From assembly GCA_016705955.1 (NCBI GenBank), contig JADJKO010000013.1:28281-92280 (forward strand): a stretch of 64,000 nt of DNA. The letters are read 5' to 3'. The notes under the pieces are model-generated. The model was given only the letters and a program-made list of their open reading frames with translations, did no database searches and had not been told where the DNA came from. Below are positions 37,281-46,956 of the stretch, one piece after another. The stretch's first letter is position 1; each line of letters starts with the position of its first letter. This DNA is from Flavobacteriales bacterium. GTDB taxonomy: Bacteria > Bacteroidota > Bacteroidia > Flavobacteriales_F > PHOS-HE28. Position numbers and translations under genes: made by a program.

Positions 37281-38990
37281 ATGGAGAATTTCGTTGTCAG
37301 CGCCCGGAAGTACCGCCCAGCCACATTTGATACCGTGGTGGGCCAGGAAGCGGTGACCGAAACGCTCAAGAACGCCATCCGGAGCAAGCACTTGGCCTCG
37401 GCCTTCCTCTTCACCGGACCGCGTGGGGTGGGAAAGACCACTTGTGCCCGGATCCTCGCCCGCACGATCAACTGCGAAGCGCTCGGGGACGATCTGGTCG
37501 CCTGTGGCAAGTGCCTGCCCTGCACAACCTTCGATGAGGGGCACAGCTTGAACATCTTCGAGCTGGATGCCGCGAGCAACAACAGCGTGGATGACATCCG
37601 GAACCTGATCCTGCAGGTCTCCATCGCTCCGCAGGTCGGCACGAAGAAGGTGTACATCATCGATGAGGTACACATGCTCAGCCAGGCGGCCTTCAACGCG
37701 TTCCTGAAAACGCTGGAGGAACCGCCGAGCTACGCGATCTTCATCCTGGCCACGACCGAGAAGCACAAGATCCTGCCCACCATCCTGAGCCGTTGTCAGG
37801 TCTTCGACTTCCGTCGGATCCAGTTGGCGGACATCACCAAGCACTTGGCCTTCATCGCAGCGAAGGAGAACATCGAGGTGGATCAGCAGGCCTTGCATGT
37901 GATCGCGCAGAAAGCGGATGGCGGCTTGCGTGATGCGCTGAGCATCTTCGATCAACTGGTGAGTTTCTCGGGCAATCGCCTGACCTATCAGGATGTGGTG
38001 AAGAACCTGAACGTGCTGGACCATGAGCACTACTTCACGCTGACCGATAGTGTGGTGAAGGGCGATGTGGCGGCCACATTGCTGGAATTCAACAACGTCC
38101 TCCAACAAGGTTTTGATGGACACTTGTTCGTGACCGGTCTAGCGCGACACTTCCGCGACCTGCTCGTCAGCCAGGATCCGCGCACGCTACCACTGTTAGA
38201 GGTGAGCGAGGAATTGATCGAACGGTATGGCACCCAAGCGAAGATCACCCCGCGTGAATTGTTGATCCGCGGTTTGGATCGATTGGCCCAATGCGATGCG
38301 CAGTACAAGCAGAGCAAGGAACCCCGCTTGATGGTGGAGCTCGCGTTGATGGTGCTCTGCCGACTCGGTGCGCCGGACACGGCGAAGGAGGCACCACCCT
38401 CCGCTGAAAAAAAAAGTCCTGACGTAACCCCTGCGCCCACGAAGGCTGCCGAAGCTGTGCGCGCTGTGGCGGCTGAGCCGCCCCCCCGGACCACCGAGGC
38501 CTACGTTCCGAAGCGAAGAATGCTTCCGAACCAGGTGAGCATCAAAGCCACGGCCGCTGCTGCCACTGATGAGGCCGAAATGGCCACCTTGGATACCGAC
38601 GATGGACCTGCGTTGACGAACGCGCCCAAGGAAGTGAACGCCTCGTTGCTGGTGCGCGTGTGGAACGAGTACGCGCTTGCGAAGAAGCGAGAAGGCAAGA
38701 ACAGTTTGCACGCCACACTATCGGCCATGGAACCGGTGATCACGGGGCCAAGCGCGATCAGCTTCGCGATCGTGAACGATGTGCAGGAGAAGTACATGCG
38801 CGAAGAGAAGCCTGTGCTCCTCGGTTACCTGCGCAACCAACTCGCCGACCCCGCCTTGCAACTGGAAGTGATCAAGGAGGAGATCGTGGTGAAGCCGCGC
38901 TATACCAAGCAGGATCGTTTCAACCTGATGGCGGAGAAGAATCCGGCGCTGTTGAAGTTGCGGGCGGAGTTCGACCTGGATCTGGGCTGA
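37281..38990 (+). CDS. dnaX: DNA polymerase III subunit gamma/tau
   Basis: DnaX is the ATPase of the clamp loader; the full-length tau form also couples the polymerase cores. The 569-residue protein has Walker A GPRGVGKT (46-53), a zinc module with Cys65, Cys75, Cys78 and Cys81, Walker B YIIDEVH (125-131) and the sensor region [10 protein letters not shown] variable linker begins near residue 366 and a tau-specific C-terminal domain follows. Within the linker an A9 run (38407-38415) offers slippage to a short gamma form of about 380 residues. The start [13 protein letters not shown] matches the family; a TATCTTCG box precedes it. Confidence 0.95.
   Translation: MENFVVSARKYRPATFDTVVGQEAVTETLKNAIRSKHLASAFLFTGPRGVGKTTCARILARTINCEALGDDLVACGKCLPCTTFDEGHSLNIFELDAASNNSVDDIRNLILQVSIAPQVGTKKVYIIDEVHMLSQAAFNAFLKTLEEPPSYAIFILATTEKHKILPTILSRCQVFDFRRIQLADITKHLAFIAAKENIEVDQQALHVIAQKADGGLRDALSIFDQLVSFSGNRLTYQDVVKNLNVLDHEHYFTLTDSVVKGDVAATLLEFNNVLQQGFDGHLFVTGLARHFRDLLVSQDPRTLPLLEVSEELIERYGTQAKITPRELLIRGLDRLAQCDAQYKQSKEPRLMVELALMVLCRLGAPDTAKEAPPSAEKKSPDVTPAPTKAAEAVRAVAAEPPPRTTEAYVPKRRMLPNQVSIKATAAAATDEAEMATLDTDDGPALTNAPKEVNASLLVRVWNEYALAKKREGKNSLHATLSAMEPVITGPSAISFAIVNDVQEKYMREEKPVLLGYLRNQLADPALQLEVIKEEIVVKPRYTKQDRFNLMAEKNPALLKLRAEFDLDLG
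38407..38415 (+). promoter_or_regulatory. dnaX A9 slippage site (gamma/tau switch)
   Basis: Nine A residues encode the end of Glu376 and Lys-Lys. A one-base gain in the transcript (or -1 frameshift) gives K-S-TGA at 38420; a one-base loss gives V-L-T-TAA at 38425. Either event truncates the protein at 380-381 residues, the size of the motor domains. An AAGGAGG (38385-38391) lies 15 bases upstream. Programmed slippage at dnaX A-runs is established in Thermus (transcriptional) and E. coli (ribosomal). Confidence 0.6.
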
Positions 38991-39007
38991 CCGAACCGCG
39001 CGTTAGC

Positions 39008-39736
39008 ATGAAAACAGTCGCGTTCCTTTTCTTCTCCGTTGCATCCTCAGTGTTGCACGCGCAACGCATGGACACCACCGAGACCAAGAACGGGCAGTAC
39101 GGCGTGTTCCAACGTGATCGGAACGGCACCGCGCAGAACCCGATGGCGGTCTACGACACGACCGGCATGCTCCTGAGCCACATCAGTTACAAGCACGGGC
39201 TACTGCATGGACCGGTAATTCATTTCGACAGCCTCGGGCGGAAGACCTGGACGCTGGAATACAGGAAGGGTCGAAGGCAAGGCCCCGAAATCTATTTCTA
39301 CCCGGATGGAAGTGTAATGGTCTCACAATGGAACCGCAACGGTGTGATCCATGGCCCATGCACCACCTACCACCCGAATGGCAAAGTGGAATGGACCAAG
39401 GCCTACCGCGATGCAAAACTCCACGGTGAGCGGATCTTGCGAGATCCGACAGGGGCTTTGGCCAACGGGGAGTCCATCTCATACTTCCCGTTGGACCGAG
39501 GACGATACATCACCACGTGCATCAATGGAAGACCGCAGGGGAAAATGGTTGCCACGCTGAAGAATGGACAAGTGGGCTACTCGGGAAACTACAAGAATGG
39601 TTTCCCGGACGGCGAGTTCATCTTCTTCGCCCCGGATGGGGGCATTTGGAGGAAGGAATACTACGTTATGGGGAAATTCCAGCGCAGCACACAGCGTGGA
39701 GACAATGGAGGACCCGCGCCCACACAAGATCCATGA
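39008..39736 (+). CDS. Exported MORN-repeat-like protein (YwqK family)
   Basis: The 242-residue product starts with a signal peptide (MKTVAFLFFSVASSVLHAQ). Repeats of the MORN/YwqK type follow: YKHGLLHGPVIHFDSLG, EYRKGRRQGPEIYFYPDG, WNRNGVIHGPCTTYHPNGK, and YKNGFPDGEFIFFAPDGG. Such repeats are widespread in Bacteroidota; relatives labelled YwqK antitoxin show no proven toxin partner. The mature protein is probably periplasmic or outer-membrane associated. It lies 17 bases after dnaX on the same strand. Confidence 0.75.
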   Translation: MKTVAFLFFSVASSVLHAQRMDTTETKNGQYGVFQRDRNGTAQNPMAVYDTTGMLLSHISYKHGLLHGPVIHFDSLGRKTWTLEYRKGRRQGPEIYFYPDGSVMVSQWNRNGVIHGPCTTYHPNGKVEWTKAYRDAKLHGERILRDPTGALANGESISYFPLDRGRYITTCINGRPQGKMVATLKNGQVGYSGNYKNGFPDGEFIFFAPDGGIWRKEYYVMGKFQRSTQRGDNGGPAPTQDP

Positions 39737-39830
39737 CCCCATGATCGACAGCGCGCGTGAAACCCTAGGACGCTGCGGACTATTTTCGCCGCCGGAAATG
39801 CGCGAATACCAGAAGCAGTAACACACAAGC

Positions 39831-41051
39831 ATGTCAAAGATCAAGGTAGCGAAGCCGGTAGTTGAACTGGATGGTGATGAGATGACACGGATCATCTGGA
39901 AGTGGATCAAGGACCAACTGATCCTTCCATTTGTGGACGTTCCCATCGAATATTACGACCTCGGCATCGGGTCCCGCGACAAGACGGATGATAAAGTGAC
40001 GGTGGATAGTGCGAAGGCGATCCTCCAACACAATGTCGGGATCAAGTGTGCCACGATCACGCCGGATGAAGCGCGCGTGAAAGAGTTCGGATTGAAGCAG
40101 ATGTGGAAGAGTCCGAACGGAACGATCCGGAACATTCTGAACGGGACCGTCTTCCGCGAGCCGATCGTGATCAGCAACGTGCCGCGCTTGGTACCGGGCT
40201 GGACGCAACCGATAGTGATCGGTCGTCATGCGTTCGGGGATCAGTACCGCGCAACGGATGCGGTGATCAAGGGCAAGGGTAAGTTGACCATGACCTACAC
40301 GCCCGACGATGGCACCGCGCCTACCAGTTGGGATGTGTACCAGTTCGACGGCAACGGCGTGGCCATGGCGATGTACAATATCGATGAGAGCATCGAAGGT
40401 TTCGCACACAGTTGCTTCAACCTCGCGCTGACGAAGAAGTGGCCGCTCTACCTCAGCACCAAGAACACGATCCTGAAGAAGTATGATGGTCGCTTCAAGG
40501 ACATTTTCGAGGAGATCTACCAGAAGACCTACAAGGCGGACTTCGCCAAGGCGGGCATTGTGTACGAGCATCGCTTGATCGATGACATGGTGGCGAGCGC
40601 CATGAAGTGGAGCGGCGGCTTCATCTGGGCTTGCAAGAACTACGACGGCGATGTGCAGAGCGATACCGTGGCGCAGGGCTTCGGTTCACTCGGCTTGATG
40701 ACCAGCGTGCTGATCACCCCCGACGGAAAGACCATGGAAGCGGAAGCCGCGCACGGCACCGTGACCCGCCACTACCGCCAACACCAACAAGGCAAGCCCA
40801 CGAGCACCAACCCCATCGCAAGCATCTTCGCGTGGACGCGTGGTCTCGCCTTCCGCGGAAAGCTCGATGGCAACCAAGCGCTCATCGACTTCGCGAACAA
40901 GCTGGAGAACGTGTGCATCAAGACCGTGGAGAGCGGCAAGATGACCAAGGACCTTGCGGCGTGTATCCACGGGGAGAAGGTGAGCACTGAGCACTACCTC
41001 ACCACCGAGGGCTTCATGGCCGCGTTGAAGGAGGGGATCGAGCGGGCGTAG
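39831..41051 (+). CDS. icd: NADP-dependent isocitrate dehydrogenase
   Basis: This enzyme decarboxylates isocitrate to 2-oxoglutarate. The 406-residue protein is of the eukaryote-like dimeric type (TIGR00127-like): [20 protein letters not shown] at the start, [40 protein letters not shown] for substrate binding, and the IDH signature in [39 protein letters not shown] marks the NADP-binding side. Its length fits. It stands between the MORN-like gene and the glycosyltransferase, unlinked to aconitase. Confidence 0.95.
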   Translation: MSKIKVAKPVVELDGDEMTRIIWKWIKDQLILPFVDVPIEYYDLGIGSRDKTDDKVTVDSAKAILQHNVGIKCATITPDEARVKEFGLKQMWKSPNGTIRNILNGTVFREPIVISNVPRLVPGWTQPIVIGRHAFGDQYRATDAVIKGKGKLTMTYTPDDGTAPTSWDVYQFDGNGVAMAMYNIDESIEGFAHSCFNLALTKKWPLYLSTKNTILKKYDGRFKDIFEEIYQKTYKADFAKAGIVYEHRLIDDMVASAMKWSGGFIWACKNYDGDVQSDTVAQGFGSLGLMTSVLITPDGKTMEAEAAHGTVTRHYRQHQQGKPTSTNPIASIFAWTRGLAFRGKLDGNQALIDFANKLENVCIKTVESGKMTKDLAACIHGEKVSTEHYLTTEGFMAALKEGIERA

Positions 41052-41086
41052 GACTTCTACCCCATCTTCGCGGAGGTCCTCCTCCG

Positions 41087-42520
41087 ATGTCCTTCCAACG
41101 CTGGTGCTTCCTCATTGCAGCGGTCGTGTACGTCACGGCCGCTTGGTTCGGCGTGGGCTATTCCGCAGAGGATGAGTTCCAACAAGTGATCCTGTACGCG
41201 GAGCACTTGCGCGGCCACGTGGATGTCTCAGCACTTCCACTGGACTACCACCAGCAATGGCGCAGCATGGTGCTGCCGCTGATCTGCACCGGTGTGTTCA
41301 AGGTCTGCGCGTTGGTCGGCATCACTGATCCTTTCATTCTCACGTTGATGTTGCGGTTGCTCACGGCAGCACTTGCACTCTGGATCACCAACCGTTTCAT
41401 CAGGAGTGTTCTTCCAACGCTTCACGCGGATCACACACAAGCATTCACGCTCTTCAGTTGGTTCCTGTGGTTCGTTCCGCTGTTGCAGATCCGCTTTTCC
41501 GGCGAAACATGGAGTGGCCTTCTCTTCCTGCACGCACTGGGAATGATCATGGATGACAAGCGCAGGAATCCGCTGGTGATCGGATCGCTGTTCGCGCTGG
41601 TCATTGTATTGCGTCCCGCGGCCGGGTTCCTTCCGTTCGGCGCGATGCTTTGGATGCTCCTCATCAAACGTTCGGGACGAACGCAGATGCTGCGAATGAT
41701 CGGCGCTGGCGTGGTCGTCCTGATCACTTCGGCCGTGTTGGACAGTGTGGTCTACGGCAAAGCGACGTCGACACTCTGGAACTATGCAACGGCCGGGATC
41801 ACCGGCGAGGAAGCCGTACGCTTCACTGCGCTACCGATGTATCAGTACGTTCTCTTCACTGTGAAGTACGCAACGGTTCCGATCGGCGTGCTGTTGATCA
41901 CAGCATTCACTTGCTTGATCGCCCTTCGGCCGAAGCATGTGTTGATCTGGGTGCTCCTCCCCTTCCTGATCATCCACTCGATCCTACCTGTGAAGGAGTT
42001 GCGTTTCCTGTTCCCGCTTGCTCCGCTGATGCCTTGGTTGCTGATCAGCGCATGGGAGGCGTTGCATGATCGATGGCCCGTCCTGATGAGCCGCACCATT
42101 TGGTTGCGCGCACTGTTCTTCTTTGCGGCGGTGAATGTGCTTGCACTATTGGTGGGCATCACAACTCCAGCCGGGAATGGTAGGATCGCACTCGCTCGCG
42201 AGGCCCGTGATCACTTCAAGAACCGATCCGTACACGTTGATATCCTTGGCGACTGGCGCATGTGGATCCCGCCCTTCTATCTCTCCACTGGAAGTACCGA
42301 GGTCTTTTCAGAGAAGATCATCGTGAACCCGAAAGTGAACGGGCCGACCCATTTGGTGATCGCACGCAGAAGCGAGGGATTGGATCGGGTGACCAATTTG
42401 GAACGACTTGCGATCGCCACACCACGGTGGGCGGATCAGCTATTAACATGGTACCATCTCGAGGATCAGTACGATCCGTTGGTCCTCTATCGCGTGACCA
42501 CGGAGCACATCGGGCACTAG
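41087..42520 (+). CDS. GT-C (GT22/Alg9-like) mannosyltransferase-type membrane protein
   Basis: This 477-residue polytopic membrane protein has an early acidic loop (GVGYSAEDEFQQVILYAE), at least eight hydrophobic segments, RFSGETWSGLLFLHALG and PVKELRFLFPLAPLMPWLL. The latter resembles the HKExRFxxP motif of GT22/PIG-B/Alg9 enzymes. Substrate and acceptor are unknown; a lipid-linked sugar donor is expected. It follows icd by 35 bases and is 34 bases before the MATE gene. Confidence 0.7.
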   Translation: MSFQRWCFLIAAVVYVTAAWFGVGYSAEDEFQQVILYAEHLRGHVDVSALPLDYHQQWRSMVLPLICTGVFKVCALVGITDPFILTLMLRLLTAALALWITNRFIRSVLPTLHADHTQAFTLFSWFLWFVPLLQIRFSGETWSGLLFLHALGMIMDDKRRNPLVIGSLFALVIVLRPAAGFLPFGAMLWMLLIKRSGRTQMLRMIGAGVVVLITSAVLDSVVYGKATSTLWNYATAGITGEEAVRFTALPMYQYVLFTVKYATVPIGVLLITAFTCLIALRPKHVLIWVLLPFLIIHSILPVKELRFLFPLAPLMPWLLISAWEALHDRWPVLMSRTIWLRALFFFAAVNVLALLVGITTPAGNGRIALAREARDHFKNRSVHVDILGDWRMWIPPFYLSTGSTEVFSEKIIVNPKVNGPTHLVIARRSEGLDRVTNLERLAIATPRWADQLLTWYHLEDQYDPLVLYRVTTEHIGH

Positions 42521-42554
42521 CGATCCATCTTTGCGCCGCTCCCGCCTGGTCGGG

Positions 42555-43898
42555 TTGAAGCACTTGAGCGCACGTCCTCGCATCACGAACAAGGAGATCG
42601 ATCGCCTCGCGGTCCCTGCGATCATCAGCGGGATCGCGGAGCCGCTGATCTCGCTGGTGGATACCGCCTTCGTCGGTCGGTTGGGCACCACGGATCTGGC
42701 AGCGGTCGGTATTGCAAGTAGCTTCTTCCTGTTGGTGGTGTGGGTGCTGGCGCAAACGCGCAGTGCGGTGTTGGCGGTGGTCGCACGCTATTACGGCGAG
42801 GACCGCCTGAACGAAGTGACAGGCTTGGTGCCCATCGCCATCTGGCTGAACTTCATCCTGGGTCTGGGGTTCTTCGCACTCACGAACGCATTCGCCACGC
42901 AGATCTTCCAGCAGTACAATGCCGAGGGCGCGATCCTGAGCAAAGCGGTGGAGTACTATCACATCCGCAGCTATGGCCACCCGATCGTGTTGGCCACGTT
43001 CGCACTGACGGGTGCCTTCCGCGGGATACAGAACCTGCGCTGGGGCATGTGGATCAGCATTCTCGGTGCGTTGGTGAACCTCGCGCTGAACCCGGTGCTG
43101 ATCTTCGGGTGGGGACCGATCGAAGGCATGGGGATCGCGGGCAGCGCATGGGCTAGTTTGATCGCACAGGGGTGCATGTTCCTTATGGCCGTGTGGATCC
43201 TGGAGCGCCGCACGCCGTTCAGCATCATCCCCCGCAGTTGGCGACATCCCGAATTGCTGAACCTGTGGTTGCTCAGCAGCAACTTGTTCGCGCGCACCAT
43301 CGCCCTCAACGTGTGCTATTACCTCGGCAACCGCTATTCCACGGGTTATGGCGAAGCGTACATCGGAGCGCATAGCATCGCCATGCAGCTCTGGTTGTTC
43401 AGTGCGTTCTTCATTGATGGATACGCCGCTGCTGGAAGTGTACTCGTAGGTCGCTTAGTAGGCGAAAAGAACTGGAGGGAACTCTACCGCGTTAGTTGGC
43501 AAGTGGTGCGCAAGAGTGTGTACATCGGAGTGGGTATCGCGGTGATCTTCTTCGCGAGTTATGCCGTCATCGGTGGGATCTTCACCACCGATGAACACGT
43601 GCTTTCGCTGCTTGCCGGTATTTTCTGGATGGTGGCCCTCACCCAACCGATCAACGCGGTCGCCTTCGCGTTCGATGGGATCTACAAAGGGCTTGGCAAC
43701 GGAAAGATCCTTCGCAATGTGCTCATGATCTCCACCTTCGTTGCCTTCGTTCCTGTGGCCTGGGGCCTTGATGCGTTGGATTGGAAACTCGTGGCCGTGT
43801 GGTCCGCCTTTCTGGTGTGGATGATCGCCCGTTCGGTGTTGCTCATGGCGCACTTTCAGAAGAACTACCGGCCCACATTCGCTGCTCGACGGCACTAA
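42555..43898 (+). CDS. MATE family efflux transporter
   Basis: This ~447-residue protein has 12 predicted membrane segments. MATE/DinF-type sequences include AVPAIISGIAEPLISLVDTAFVGRLGTTDLAAVGIAS near the N-terminus, ATFALTGAFRGIQNLRWGMW, and AFFIDGYAAAGSVLVGRLVGEKN in the second half. It is expected to exchange Na+ or H+ for organic compounds. The open frame reaches 42531 (TTG), but a promoter-like CATCTTTG overlaps there, so TTG at 42555 (KHLSARPRITNKE) is preferred. No ATG is available near the start. Confidence 0.85.
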   Translation: MKHLSARPRITNKEIDRLAVPAIISGIAEPLISLVDTAFVGRLGTTDLAAVGIASSFFLLVVWVLAQTRSAVLAVVARYYGEDRLNEVTGLVPIAIWLNFILGLGFFALTNAFATQIFQQYNAEGAILSKAVEYYHIRSYGHPIVLATFALTGAFRGIQNLRWGMWISILGALVNLALNPVLIFGWGPIEGMGIAGSAWASLIAQGCMFLMAVWILERRTPFSIIPRSWRHPELLNLWLLSSNLFARTIALNVCYYLGNRYSTGYGEAYIGAHSIAMQLWLFSAFFIDGYAAAGSVLVGRLVGEKNWRELYRVSWQVVRKSVYIGVGIAVIFFASYAVIGGIFTTDEHVLSLLAGIFWMVALTQPINAVAFAFDGIYKGLGNGKILRNVLMISTFVAFVPVAWGLDALDWKLVAVWSAFLVWMIARSVLLMAHFQKNYRPTFAARRH

Positions 43899-43908
43899 CT
43901 TCGTGCGC

Positions 43909-44451
43909 ATGAACCGTTCGATCCTCCTCCTTGGGTTGTTGCTTCCGTTTGTGTCCGTCGCTCAGGATCCTTCGCGCAAGGATCAACGGTCGCTTAGCGA
44001 TCGACTGTACTTCGGCGGTGGCATCGGCTTGTCCTTCGGTACGGTCACCGCGATCCAGGTGGATCCGCTGGTCGGGTACAAGGTGGATCAGGATGGCAAG
44101 TTCTCGGTCGGGCTTGGTGGCAGCTATTGGTATTATCAGGACAATCGATATACCCCACCCATCAACTTCACCGGGTACGGCTACCGGACCTTCAGTCGTT
44201 ACCGCGTATTCGATCAGTTCTTCCTCCACGCCGAATTCCTGCACTTGAATGTGGAACGATACTCCGTGCTAGAGGATCGGATCAAAAGGATCTGGGTGCC
44301 GCATGTATTGGCCGGGGCGGGATATGTGCAGTCCTTGGGCGGGCGCAGTTCGATCTATTTCCAGATCCTCTTCGAGGTCCTACAGGACCCTAACAGCGTA
44401 TATCGGAACCAAGGCCCCATCATCAGCGGTGGTGTGGGCATCGGCTTCTGA
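43909..44451 (+). CDS. Putative outer membrane beta-barrel protein
   Basis: This 180-residue protein starts with a signal peptide (MNRSILLLGLLLPFVSVAQ). The mature part alternates amphipathic strands (RLYFGGGIGLSFGT, FSVGLGGSYWYYQDNRY, FFLHAEFLHLNVERYSV, PIISGGVGIGF) and suits a small beta-barrel. I do not recognise a named family. The ATG at 43909 is preferred over GTG at 43903. It is followed closely by the ssrA promoter region. Confidence 0.65.
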   Translation: MNRSILLLGLLLPFVSVAQDPSRKDQRSLSDRLYFGGGIGLSFGTVTAIQVDPLVGYKVDQDGKFSVGLGGSYWYYQDNRYTPPINFTGYGYRTFSRYRVFDQFFLHAEFLHLNVERYSVLEDRIKRIWVPHVLAGAGYVQSLGGRSSIYFQILFEVLQDPNSVYRNQGPIISGGVGIGF

Positions 44452-44473
44452 GGCCGAGCGGATCCTTCAGACC

Positions 44474-44481
44474 TACCTTTG
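44474..44481 (+). promoter_or_regulatory. Putative -7 promoter box for ssrA
   Basis: TACCTTTG lies 21 bases before the mature tmRNA 5' end, in the correct position for a precursor later trimmed by RNase P. A clear -33 element was not found. Confidence 0.55.
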
Positions 44482-44501
44482 TCGCACGTTCTTTTCAACA
44501 T

Positions 44502-44897
44502 GGGGCCGACCTGGTTTCGACAGCGGCTTCGTGGGATGTGTAAGCATGCCGGGTGTGTGGTGCGGCCCGTATCCCAGTGCCACAAACGCCATAACTGGCG
44601 AAGTAGACTACGCTCTCGCAGCTTAATAGCCCAAGGCTATTCGGCTTAATCCACGTGAATAACAGTAGCGTGGACGAGTACTCCTCGGGGAGGCCCGTTC
44701 TCCTCCTACCCGGACCCGGAGTGTCATCATGGGGAACTGGCCTGCGCGGTGGTCCGTAGCGCAGGTAAGAAACAGGACCTAAGCACCGGCTGGGGTGCCC
44801 TTCTCCGGGCCGGTGTCGAAAACCAATGAGGTGGCTACGCATGTAGAAAGCCCGTTCTGCGGTCGTTTGGACGAGGGTTCGAATCCCTCCGGCTCCA
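44502..44897 (+). ncRNA. ssrA: tmRNA (transfer-messenger RNA)
   Basis: The 5' end GGGGCCGACCTGGTTTCGAC and the 3' end GGTTCGAATCCCTCC...CGGCTCC form the tRNA-like part, with GGGGCCG pairing with CGGCTCC in the acceptor stem (one G-U). The tag frame at 44597-44623 reads GGC GAA GTA GAC TAC GCT CTC GCA GCT, giving GEVDYALAA, followed by TAA at 44624-44626. tmRNA rescues stalled ribosomes and marks products for proteolysis. The discriminator A is at 44897; the next bases are CGA, so the terminal CCA is not encoded. Several pseudoknot-like GC-rich stems lie between. Confidence 0.96.
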
Positions 44898-44958
44898 CGA
44901 ATTGAAGAGGGTCTCCTGGATCGGGGACCCTCTTCTGCGTTTCTTTGCGCGCTTGGAA

Positions 44959-46188
44959 ATGAACGTGCCCTACAAAAGGATCGGTATCATCCGCGAAGGC
45001 AAACAGCCTGCGGATCGCCGCGTACCACTTACGCCCGCACAGTGCCGCGATGTGAGCATCCGGTATCCACAGATCGACCTCGTGGTCCAGCGAAGTCCGG
45101 ACCGTGCGTACACCGATCAGGAATATGTGGATGCCGGGGTCACCCTTGTTGATTCGCTGGAGGACCGGGACCTGATCATCGGCGTGAAGGAGGTCCCATT
45201 GGATATGCTCCTTCCCGGAAAGGCCTATCTCTTCTTCTCCCACACCATCAAGAAGCAACCGCACAACCGGAAGCTCATGCACGCGGTGTTGGAGAAGGGC
45301 ATCACCTTGATCGATCATGAGTTGTTGACCAACCCGGACGGCGATCGCGTATTGGCTTTCGGTTATTGGGCCGGCGTGGTGGGTGCGTACAATGGCTTTC
45401 GGGCTTGGCAGTTGATCCATGGCGGCCCGCAATTGAAACCGGCACATCAATGCCATGATCTGGAGGAATTGGAACAACACCTCAGGTCCGTTCCTTTCCC
45501 GAAGGACCTTCGGATCGTCATGACCGGCGGCGGCCGGGTCGGTAAGGGCGCGATGGGTGTTCTGCAACGCGCTGGATTCATGCGCGTGTCCCCAACCGAA
45601 TTCCTGGAAGGATCATCCAACAGCCCAACGTACACCGTCCTTGGCACCGCTGACCTGTACGAACGATCCGGCGGCGAGCCGTTCAATAAGGCAGCTTTTC
45701 ATGTGGATCCAACCGGCCATCGTTCGCGGTTCCTGCCTTTCGCTCGTCGAGCGCACATCTACATGGCCTGCCACTTCTGGGATCCGCGTGGCCCGAAGAT
45801 CCTCACTGCGGATGACCTCCGGGACCCCCTCTGTTCACTTCAAGTGATCGCGGATATCAGCTGCGATATCGGTGGCCCTATCGATAGCACACTCCGGTCA
45901 ACCACGATCGCTGAACCATTCTTCGGTTATGACCCGGCATCCGGAAAAGAGGTTGTGACAGGCGCGGCTGGGGCCATTACGGTGATGGCCGTGGATAATC
46001 TGCCGTGCGAATTACCACGTGATGCTTCGGAGTCCTTCGGTCTCGACCTCATCGAGCGTGTGCTTCCGCATATGGCAGGGGATGATGAGGATGGGATGAT
46101 CGCACGTGCAACGATCGCCTCGGGCGGTCGACTCACCACACACTTCGAACATCTTGCAGGATACGCAGGCGTGGCTTCAACCACGTAG
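44959..46188 (+). CDS. Saccharopine/alanine dehydrogenase-like NAD(P) oxidoreductase
   Basis: This 409-residue protein has the AlaDh/PNT N-terminal pattern (RIGIIREGKQPADRRVPLTPAQC, then DLIIGVKEVP and GKAYLFFSHTIKKQPHNRKLM). The Rossmann part has RIVMTGGGRVGKGAMGVLQRAG, and the C-terminal region SLQVIADISCDIGGPIDSTLRSTTI matches the saccharopine dehydrogenase (lysine-forming) group. It may act in lysine or another amino-acid pathway; the exact substrate is not evident. The ATG at 44959 is 62 bases after tmRNA. It overlaps the convergent SiaB-like gene by 12 bases. Confidence 0.8.
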   Translation: MNVPYKRIGIIREGKQPADRRVPLTPAQCRDVSIRYPQIDLVVQRSPDRAYTDQEYVDAGVTLVDSLEDRDLIIGVKEVPLDMLLPGKAYLFFSHTIKKQPHNRKLMHAVLEKGITLIDHELLTNPDGDRVLAFGYWAGVVGAYNGFRAWQLIHGGPQLKPAHQCHDLEELEQHLRSVPFPKDLRIVMTGGGRVGKGAMGVLQRAGFMRVSPTEFLEGSSNSPTYTVLGTADLYERSGGEPFNKAAFHVDPTGHRSRFLPFARRAHIYMACHFWDPRGPKILTADDLRDPLCSLQVIADISCDIGGPIDSTLRSTTIAEPFFGYDPASGKEVVTGAAGAITVMAVDNLPCELPRDASESFGLDLIERVLPHMAGDDEDGMIARATIASGGRLTTHFEHLAGYAGVASTT

Positions 46189-46752
46189 CATCGCCACTTC
46201 CAGAGCGAAGTACGCGGTGAACTCATCGCAGGGCAACACATGCGCGACCATCGGTCTTGCGCTCTTACGCGCCATGGTGATCAAGCCCAGGCCCGCACCG
46301 CCTTGATCAGTGCGTGCATCGTTCGCAAGGAATTTCAAAAAGTGCTCGCGGAGATCAGCCTCGTCCATCTCGTTCAGGATCGCCACGCGTTGGGTAAGTA
46401 ACGCTGCGGTGGCCACCGGTAACGCATTCCCGAGGAGTAATCGGTACCCCTCATCCGTATCCAGGAGCACCGCAAAAGCCGTTGATCGCTTGTCCTGCGT
46501 GGTATGGCGAAGCACATTCTCCAATCCTTCAACGAGGATATTGAAGAGCCGCTTCCGCATGCCGACCCCATCACCTGCGCGAATACTCGCTTCTTCCGCC
46601 GCACCCAACAACGCGCGCAATACTTCCGGATCGACCGGCCCTTGATGATGGAATACCACGCCTCTACCTCCCCCCTCCTTCAGGGATGATAACACAAGCT
46701 CCGACCAGTGGCCGGGGTCGGTGCGATGCGTGGTGGCCGCGCTCGTGTTCAC
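46177..46752 (-). CDS. SiaB family protein kinase (DUF6272)
   Basis: This ~191-residue protein has VVFHHQGPVDPEVLRALLG, then the GHKL-like N-box FNILVEGLENVLRHT, LLLGNALPV, and the glycine-rich ATP lid GGAGLGLITMARKSARP. This pattern fits the SiaB/DUF6272 family of anti-sigma-like protein kinases, which partner with SiaC-like proteins in biofilm and stress signalling. No partner gene is seen nearby. The start is uncertain: no ATG occurs in the right place, and GTG at 46752 (VNTSAATTHRTD) is the best candidate; the longer reading to 46923 is unlikely. Confidence 0.7.
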   Translation of the reverse strand: MNTSAATTHRTDPGHWSELVLSSLKEGGGRGVVFHHQGPVDPEVLRALLGAAEEASIRAGDGVGMRKRLFNILVEGLENVLRHTTQDKRSTAFAVLLDTDEGYRLLLGNALPVATAALLTQRVAILNEMDEADLREHFLKFLANDARTDQGGAGLGLITMARKSARPMVAHVLPCDEFTAYFALEVAMLRG

Positions 46753-46956
46753 GGGTTTCTTCGTTCGACAATACTCCCAAAGGACTCGACAAGTGGGAGT
46801 ATCGACCCGATATACGATCCATTGGGCCCCTCGGTTTCGTGCGGTTCCAAGAAGACCGCAGCAGATGTCCGGACCCGCACTTAACAATGTTCGTCGATGA
46901 CGCAGCTTAAGCCACTGGACCACAGCTAACTTCCACCACTTTTCCCAACCCCTCCA

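Noticed and set aside
38407..38415. A9 run in dnaX as a simple sequencing error
   Set aside because: The full-length frame reads correctly on both sides with nine A residues, and both alternative frames stop at once, which is better explained by a slippage signal. Read checks are still advisable.
44779..45567. Minus-strand frame of 262 residues across the tmRNA 3' end
   Set aside because: It contains FEPSSKRP-type residues from the tRNA-like domain of tmRNA and is antisense to the dehydrogenase gene.
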